Assembly (NCBI GenBank): GCA_046292345.1
Contig: JBKBRC010000047.1
Span: 1-17,026 of the forward strand
Length of the DNA stretch: 17,026 bases
Source of the DNA: JBKBRC01 sp046292345
Lineage (GTDB): Bacteria; Bacteroidota; Rhodothermia; Rhodothermales; Rubricoccaceae
Direction: 5' to 3'
The notes under the pieces were generated by a model. That model saw only the letters and a program-made list of their open reading frames with translations. It did no database searches and was not told the DNA's origin. Both the position numbers and the translations under genes were made by a program. Of this stretch, positions 12,772 through 17,026 are shown piece after piece (the stretch's first letter is position 1; every line of letters begins with the position of its first letter).

Positions 12772-14580
12772 ATGATCGCTGTCCTCCGAAAGCTAGGCTA
12801 CCTCTTTTCGGCTCGAGACCAGCGGAACGGAGCGATCCTGTTCGTGTTGATGTTCGTTGGGTCTGCCTTGGAGGTCGTAGGGATTGGATCCATTCCTCTC
12901 TTCGTCGCGCTCATTGCAGACCCCCAGCGGCTGACGGCAAACCCGATCGTCAACCGCTTCGTCTCTGCGCTCGGCATTACGGACCAGACGAGTCTTGTGC
13001 TTTGGGGTGCTGCACTGCTTGTAGTCGTTTTCGCTATTAAGAACAGCTACACCATTTTCCTCGCAGGCATCAGCTCTCGCTACACGCAGCACCGGAGAGT
13101 GGAGATACAGCAGCGGCTGTTTCGGGCATATCTATACAGCCCGTATACCTATCACCTCGGGCACAACTCGACGCGCCTTCTACACACCTTGGATCGGGAT
13201 GCGGAAAAGGTGATTTCGGGCGCTTTTGCCCCCGTGCTCAACATTACGCGTGAGGTTATCATGATGACACTCACGGCGATGCTGCTATTCTTAGTGGAGC
13301 CGACGATATCTGTTGTGATGATCGGGATGCTAGGGGTGGTCAGCTTCTCGTACTTCCAACTGATTAAGCCCCGGATCGCGCGGCTCGCGAAGCTGTCGCA
13401 GTACCACCACCGGGCGCAGATGAAGGCGGTACAGCAAGGACTGCATGGTATCAAGGATACGAAGGTGCTAGGAAGAGAGCACTATTTCATAGGAGAATAC
13501 AAGGTTTCCGCATACATCCGGGCGAAGGAGGCACACCAGCTCGCGGTAACCCAGGCTGTTCCGCGTCTGTTGCTTGAGACTGTAGTAGTAGTGGCTATGC
13601 TTTTCGTATCTGGACTGATGGTTTGGCAGGGAAGGGCGCCGCAGGAGATTGTGCCCGTGCTCACGCTGCTCGCAGTCGCGGCTGTCCGGATGATTCCATC
13701 ATTCAACATACTCAGTAGCAGTTTCGCGTCTTTGAAAAATGGAGAGCCTGCCATTGACTCCGTCATTGAAGATCTTCGAGAGCTGGACGGATCTTCAGTG
13801 CCTCCGCCGCGCAATATGACGCCGCTTTCGTTCCAGAGCGAGATCCGGTTTGATAACGTTCGCTTTCGCTATCCCAACGCGGAGGTAGACGCACTGCAGG
13901 GACTCTCTCTAACCATACCGCGAGGAGCTTCGGTTGCTTTCGTCGGGTCTTCGGGGGCAGGCAAAACCACGGCTGTGGACATTTTGCTTGGTCTGCTTGA
14001 ACCCCGTGAAGGGCGTCTTCTCATCGATGGTGTGGACATCACAGGTAACACGCGGGGATGGCAACGCCAGATCGGCTACATCCCGCAGCACATCTACCTC
14101 ATAGACGATTCGCTGCGCCGCAACGTAGCTTTCGGACGAAAAGACGATGAGATAGACGATGCGCGTGTGTGGGAGGCGCTGGAGCAGGCGCAGCTCCGAG
14201 AGCTTGCTGAAAGTCTGCCGGAGGGGCTCGACACAGTGATCGGGGAGAGGGGCGTGCGTTTCTCGGGCGGACAGCGACAGCGGGTGGGCATCGCGCGCGC
14301 GCTCTATGGGCGACCGGATGTGCTCGTGATGGACGAGGCGACAAGCGCACTGGACAACGTTACAGAGCGCTATATCGTCGAAGCACTGGAGCGTCTCCAC
14401 GGTGAGCAGACCATCATAGTCGTGGCGCACCGGCTTTCGACGGTGAGAAACTGCGACATCCTGTTTCTTCTGGATGGCGGAGTATTAGTAGCGCAGGGTA
14501 CCTATGAAGAGCTGATGGAGAAGAGTGATTTGTTTCGTAAGATGGCCGGAGCGCATCTCGTTCCGGAAGGGGCAACATGA
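12772..14580 (+). CDS. ABC transporter, fused permease-ATPase (PglK/MsbA-like glycan exporter)
   Basis: A 602-residue half-transporter that should dimerise in the inner membrane. The N-terminal part (about 20-320) contains some six hydrophobic segments, for example 21-50, 76-98, 160-196 and 266-285. The nucleotide-binding domain has Walker A GSSGAGKT (392-399), Q-loop Gln439, signature FSGGQ (497-501), Walker B VLVMDEAT (517-524, catalytic Glu522) and H-loop His553. Fused exporters of this type include lipid A flippase MsbA and oligosaccharide-lipid flippase PglK. Its place between glycosyltransferase genes favours flipping of a lipid-linked glycan, an inference. Codon use is much less GC-rich than in the left part of the window, suggesting different ancestry. 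The stop overlaps the next start as ATGA. Confidence 0.93.
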   Translation: MIAVLRKLGYLFSARDQRNGAILFVLMFVGSALEVVGIGSIPLFVALIADPQRLTANPIVNRFVSALGITDQTSLVLWGAALLVVVFAIKNSYTIFLAGISSRYTQHRRVEIQQRLFRAYLYSPYTYHLGHNSTRLLHTLDRDAEKVISGAFAPVLNITREVIMMTLTAMLLFLVEPTISVVMIGMLGVVSFSYFQLIKPRIARLAKLSQYHHRAQMKAVQQGLHGIKDTKVLGREHYFIGEYKVSAYIRAKEAHQLAVTQAVPRLLLETVVVVAMLFVSGLMVWQGRAPQEIVPVLTLLAVAAVRMIPSFNILSSSFASLKNGEPAIDSVIEDLRELDGSSVPPPRNMTPLSFQSEIRFDNVRFRYPNAEVDALQGLSLTIPRGASVAFVGSSGAGKTTAVDILLGLLEPREGRLLIDGVDITGNTRGWQRQIGYIPQHIYLIDDSLRRNVAFGRKDDEIDDARVWEALEQAQLRELAESLPEGLDTVIGERGVRFSGGQRQRVGIARALYGRPDVLVMDEATSALDNVTERYIVEALERLHGEQTIIVVAHRLSTVRNCDILFLLDGGVLVAQGTYEELMEKSDLFRKMAGAHLVPEGAT

Positions 14581-15704
14581 GCGCGTCGTCCTTGCGCATC
14601 GTTATGGGGTGCACCTCTCCCTGGGGAGCGGTTGGAGGGATGGAAAACGTGTTCTCCGGGCTGGCAAGAGGGCTACGCGCGCGCGGGCACCACGTTGTCG
14701 AGATATGGAACGGCGCCAAGGAGCAAACGGCCGAGGGAGCGGTCTGTAACCTTCGGCTCCACACCCCTCGCTCCTGGAAAAGAGTTCCTACTCCTGTCTC
14801 ACTCGTGCGCTGCGCTGGATCTGCTGTCGCACTCGCCAAGGTTTTGAAGGACGTTCGCCCTGAGGTCGTGAACTTCCACTTTCTCAGTGCTGAATGCCTT
14901 TACCCCATCGCGCTCCGTCCGCTCTTCGGATACGGAACAGTCCTTTCTGCTCATGGGAGCGACCTCATGCGTCCAGCGAACGCCCTTGACCGTGCGCTCG
15001 TACCTTACGCTCTCCGCCGGGCCGACGCAGTAACAGTCGTTTCTGCCTCACTTGCCAGTCGCTGCAGGGAGATGTCGGGTGGACGAGGACCCGAGCCGTT
15101 CATCATCTCCAACGGGGTGGATCTTGCGCAGTGGAGCATTTCCGGCCCCCGCCGCCTCGCGCGCCCCGTAATCCTATCTGTGGGTCGCCTGACAGCAGTG
15201 AAGGGGCAGGATGTACTGGTCGAAGCGTTCGCCGAGGTTCTTCGACGACGCCCAGACGCGGAACTCGTGTTGGTTGGTGAAGGGGACACCCGGGGCGAAC
15301 TGGAACGACTCTCCGAACGACTCGGTGTCCGGGAAAGGGTAACCTTTGCGGGAAAGCTAAACGGTGAGGGGATAAGAAAGTGGATGGCGCGTGCGGCAGT
15401 CTTTGCTCTGCCCTCTCGGAGTGAGGGGCAACCCATTGCATTGTTGGAAGCCATGGCCGGGGGCTTGCCGGCAGTTGCTACGTCCGTAGGGGGCGTTCCA
15501 GAGATACTGCGGCGCGGGGGGGGAGTGCTCGTTCCGCCGGAGGCTCCGGAGGCTTTGGCCAATACGCTCGCCGCTGTCCTGTCGGACCCGGAGCTCGCCG
15601 GTCGGCTCAGTCACGAAGCAGCCGTGGCAGCCCGTGATTACGACTGGGAAAACACTGTATCGGGATATGAGCGAGTGCTGAGCGCCGTGGCAGCGGCGCG
15701 CTAG
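14577..15704 (+). CDS. Glycosyltransferase family 4 (GT-B fold)
   Basis: A 375-residue retaining-type GT-B transferase, probably working on the glycan exported by the preceding ABC protein. The acceptor half has GAVGGMENVFSGLARGL (17-33) and LSAHGSDL (123-130). The donor half has SVGRLTAVKGQD (201-212), LVGEGD (232-237) and the EX7E element EGQPIALLE with Glu283 and Glu291, then GGVPEI (305-310). The ATG at 14577 overlaps the exporter stop as ATGA. An SD-like run (ggaagggg) lies four bases before it, one of the few in the window. The gene shares the moderate G+C of the exporter. It is the same length as the GT4 protein encoded at 11478 but differs in motif wording, so it is not a recent duplicate. 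Sugar specificity is unknown. Confidence 0.93.
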   Translation: MSASSLRIVMGCTSPWGAVGGMENVFSGLARGLRARGHHVVEIWNGAKEQTAEGAVCNLRLHTPRSWKRVPTPVSLVRCAGSAVALAKVLKDVRPEVVNFHFLSAECLYPIALRPLFGYGTVLSAHGSDLMRPANALDRALVPYALRRADAVTVVSASLASRCREMSGGRGPEPFIISNGVDLAQWSISGPRRLARPVILSVGRLTAVKGQDVLVEAFAEVLRRRPDAELVLVGEGDTRGELERLSERLGVRERVTFAGKLNGEGIRKWMARAAVFALPSRSEGQPIALLEAMAGGLPAVATSVGGVPEILRRGGGVLVPPEAPEALANTLAAVLSDPELAGRLSHEAAVAARDYDWENTVSGYERVLSAVAAAR

Positions 15705-15767
15705 TTTGTCCACGCTCCTGGGAGCCGTCGTATAGATGCCCCTTCGTAGACCTGCAAGCTAGAGGAT

Positions 15768-16157
15768 GTGACCCGCCTTTTCGGACGTGCCCGTGAGCGC
15801 TTGGGCACGGTGGCCGCTGCGGCTCGGCGCAGGAGACGGGAGCGGTCTTTTTCGCTTCTCGTCCATTACCGCTCCGGGCCTCGCCACGTCGCACTCGGCC
15901 CGGAGGAACTCGCCGTCGTATGCCTCGTCCGCGACGGCATAGCGCACCTCGACGGGTTCCTCGCGCACTACCGCGCGCTCGGGGCGCGACACTTTGTCTT
16001 TCTTGTCAGACACCTTGTCTTTCTTGTCAATGGATTGACGGACGGTGCTCCCGAGCACCTGCGCAGCGAGAAGGACGTAACGGTGCTGGCAACGGCCGCT
16101 CTGTGCTCGCCCAGATGCTGGACCTCTTTCCGGAAGTGGATATCGCCGTCTCCATAG
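15768..16157 (+). pseudogene. Glycosyltransferase remnant (GT2-like, PF13704 type), N-terminal part
   Basis: An open stretch of 129 residues starting at a GTG. After a basic N-terminus (1-26) it shows the typical opening of a glycosyltransferase 2-like domain: ELAVVCLVRDGIAHLDGFLAHYRALGARHFVFL (47-79), then NGLTDGAPEHLR (88-99). Relatives usually read DNGSTDGT at the latter point. Here a 21-bp in-frame duplication has inserted seven residues, and the nucleotide-binding aspartate before Asn is Val87. After about residue 110 the similarity stops and the frame runs into a stop at 16155-16157. The remaining two thirds of a normal enzyme are absent. I judge it a decayed gene; a short functional protein is unlikely. 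It follows the GT4 gene by 63 bases. Confidence 0.65.
15988..16029 (+). repeat. 21-bp tandem duplication inside the glycosyltransferase remnant
   Basis: Two adjacent 21-base copies, 15988-16008 and 16009-16029, differ at one base (gacactttg in the first, gacaccttg in the second). They encode RHFVFLV and RHLVFLV. The duplication lies just before the sugar-nucleotide-binding loop and would disrupt the active site. Confidence 0.92.
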
Positions 16158-16297
16158 ACCGCGAAGCGCACCACTATTACAACCTCTCGGTTCTGTCGCG
16201 CTCATCCATATGCAACAGCGCTTGGTACCGAAACCACAGGGTCACATCTCCAACTCCGACCTTTGTCTGTCGCCTGGACGGGGGCGTGCGCCTGTAG
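16097..16297 (+). pseudogene. Unrecognised coding remnant in the +2 frame
   Basis: From about 16097 the protein-like signal moves to another frame: RSVLAQMLDLFPEVDIAVSID, then REAHHYYNLSVLSRSSICNSAWYRN, ending near 16240, with the frame closing at 16295-16297. It has the residue balance of a real protein, unlike the shadow frames around it, but no start codon of its own and I do not recognise a family. It may be the continuation of the glycosyltransferase remnant after a deletion and frameshift, or a piece of a different gene. From about 16250 to 16424 I see no coding signal in any frame. Confidence 0.4.
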
Positions 16298-16424
16298 CGC
16301 TTCAGGGTTTTGCCTCTCCTGGCGAATCATCTCCTCATCCAGCCGTCCACGAGGGTCAGAATCGTCATCTCGCACTTCGCGTGGCAAGCATATTTTGCTA
16401 ATTATAAAATGGTATCATTGTGGC

Positions 16425-16778
16425 ATGGATATAGTAGTTTTTTCGGCGAGATTCATGTTCTCGCTCCGCGAGTGCCCGGGTAAATGCTCCCGCTACGCGC
16501 CATATGGGTTCAAGGTGCTGTTCCGCGAGTGGGATCACTTCGAACTCCTACTAGGTTATAGTGGGTCGTTTGAGACGATCGGCATCCTGATTCAGAGGAT
16601 CCTCATCCAGAGCAAAATATCTTCACCTGTTCGTTCTTTCATGAAGGCAATGATTCACCTCATCCCGAAGTTGGATCGGTTCGTGAAGGCGCAGTACAAT
16701 ACGGTCCAGCGCTTCGACGAGACGAGCCGGGTGGATACCATGCTCCCCTCGAACATCCAGGCCGTGGTAGTGAAATGA
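16425..16778 (+). pseudogene. SAM-dependent methyltransferase remnant, C-terminal part
   Basis: About 117 residues that look like the C-terminal half of a class I methyltransferase common in glycan loci. FMFSLRECPGKCSRYAPYG matches by eye the pattern usually written P-x-HE-x-P-x-D-x-x-RYT-x-YG, followed by LFREWDHFELL and a terminal MLPSNIQAVVVK. The SAM-binding Rossmann half with its GxGxG loop is absent; upstream, all frames are uninformative back to 16250. Conserved His and Asp positions in the first block appear replaced (LRE for LHE, KCS for DYY/DYW), consistent with decay. The methionine at 16425 is simply the first in frame. The stop still overlaps the next gene's ATG as ATGA, preserving an ancestral coupled junction. 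Confidence 0.6.
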
Positions 16779-17026
16779 CGTCAGGACGCCCAGGCCCAAT
16801 CGTCTCCGTTCTCCTTGCGGCCTACAACGCTGAGGCTTTTCTCGCTGAAACGCTGAACTCGGTGCTCGCCCAGACGCACCGCCCGCTCGAGATCATCGTC
16901 GTAGACGACGGCTCTTCCGATGGCACGCTCGCCCTCGCGCAGCGCTACGAGGTGGCACACTCCGAGACGATCCGTGTCATCACACAGGCAAACGCGGGGG
17001 CGTGTGCCGCGCGAAACCGAGCATTC
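16775..17026 (+). CDS. Glycosyltransferase family 2, N-terminal part (runs off window)
   Basis: 84 residues of a GT-A fold family 2 glycosyltransferase are visible before the window ends. The opening strand IVSVLLAAYNAEAFLAETLNSVLAQTH (9-35) is followed by LEIIVVDDGSSDGT (38-51), which carries the nucleotide-binding aspartates, and by QANAGACAARN (71-81). These are classic GT2 features, so this copy looks intact as far as it goes, unlike the remnant at 15768. The ATG at 16775 overlaps the stop of the methyltransferase remnant as ATGA. G+C rises again compared with the preceding 400 bases. It probably adds a sugar during assembly of the same surface glycan, an inference from context. Confidence 0.92.
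   Translation, partial: MTSGRPGPIVSVLLAAYNAEAFLAETLNSVLAQTHRPLEIIVVDDGSSDGTLALAQRYEVAHSETIRVITQANAGACAARNRAF

Noticed and set aside
15705..16778. Insertion sequence or transposase as the cause of the gene debris
   Set aside because: I saw no transposase motif, terminal inverted repeats or target-site duplication in this stretch; point decay and deletion explain it adequately.

Overview
The window is 17,026 bases of very GC-rich bacterial chromosome, visibly above 70 % G+C up to about position 12,600 and clearly lower beyond it. The household genes (M17 aminopeptidase, PdxA, RlmN) show no large disruption, though the first is cut by the window edge. Almost no start codon is preceded by a purine-rich Shine-Dalgarno sequence. 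Together with the gene set (wax-ester synthase-type acyltransferase, HerA-type ATPase, AsnB-led glycan cluster) this would fit a high-GC Bacteroidota-related lineage such as Rhodothermota. That is an inference from composition and style, not a phylogenetic result.

Layout. (1) 1-3415, plus strand: a tight four-gene unit of a leucyl aminopeptidase cut by the left edge, a repeat-bearing lipoprotein of unknown function, pdxA and an ABM-fold monooxygenase. They are joined by two ATGA overlaps and one zero-base junction. A GC-rich hairpin closes the unit. (2) 3434-5419, minus strand: a small membrane protein followed by a HerA/DUF87 ATPase with no nuclease partner in view. (3) 5554-6000, plus: a DUF2188-like protein whose 3' end overlaps the convergent acyltransferase gene across a shared 12-bp tandem repeat. 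(4) 5949-8557, minus: rlmN followed by a WS/DGAT-family acyltransferase. (5) 8758-9342, plus: an unrecognised exported protein. (6) 9580-17026, plus: a polysaccharide or glycolipid assembly locus. It holds an AsnB-type amidotransferase and a GT4 glycosyltransferase in host-like GC-rich DNA. A composition break follows at about 12,606, then an ABC exporter of the PglK/MsbA type, a second GT4 transferase, about 1 kb of decayed gene remnants (glycosyltransferase, an unrecognised piece, a methyltransferase C-terminus), and a GT2 transferase cut by the right edge.

In the last region the genes plausibly work together: transferases build a lipid-linked glycan, AsnB may amidate a sugar acid or nucleotide-sugar precursor, and the ABC protein may flip the glycan across the inner membrane. 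The lower G+C and the decayed genes suggest a laterally exchanged, actively remodelled locus.

A recurring oddity is short in-frame tandem repeats (12, 15 or 21 bp) in linkers and C-terminal tails of five unrelated coding regions. I saw no rRNA, tRNA, CRISPR array, transposase or phage gene. I found no clear new defence or metabolic system; the best leads are the HerA/membrane-protein pair, the repeat-mediated gene-end overlap, and the decayed glycan genes.
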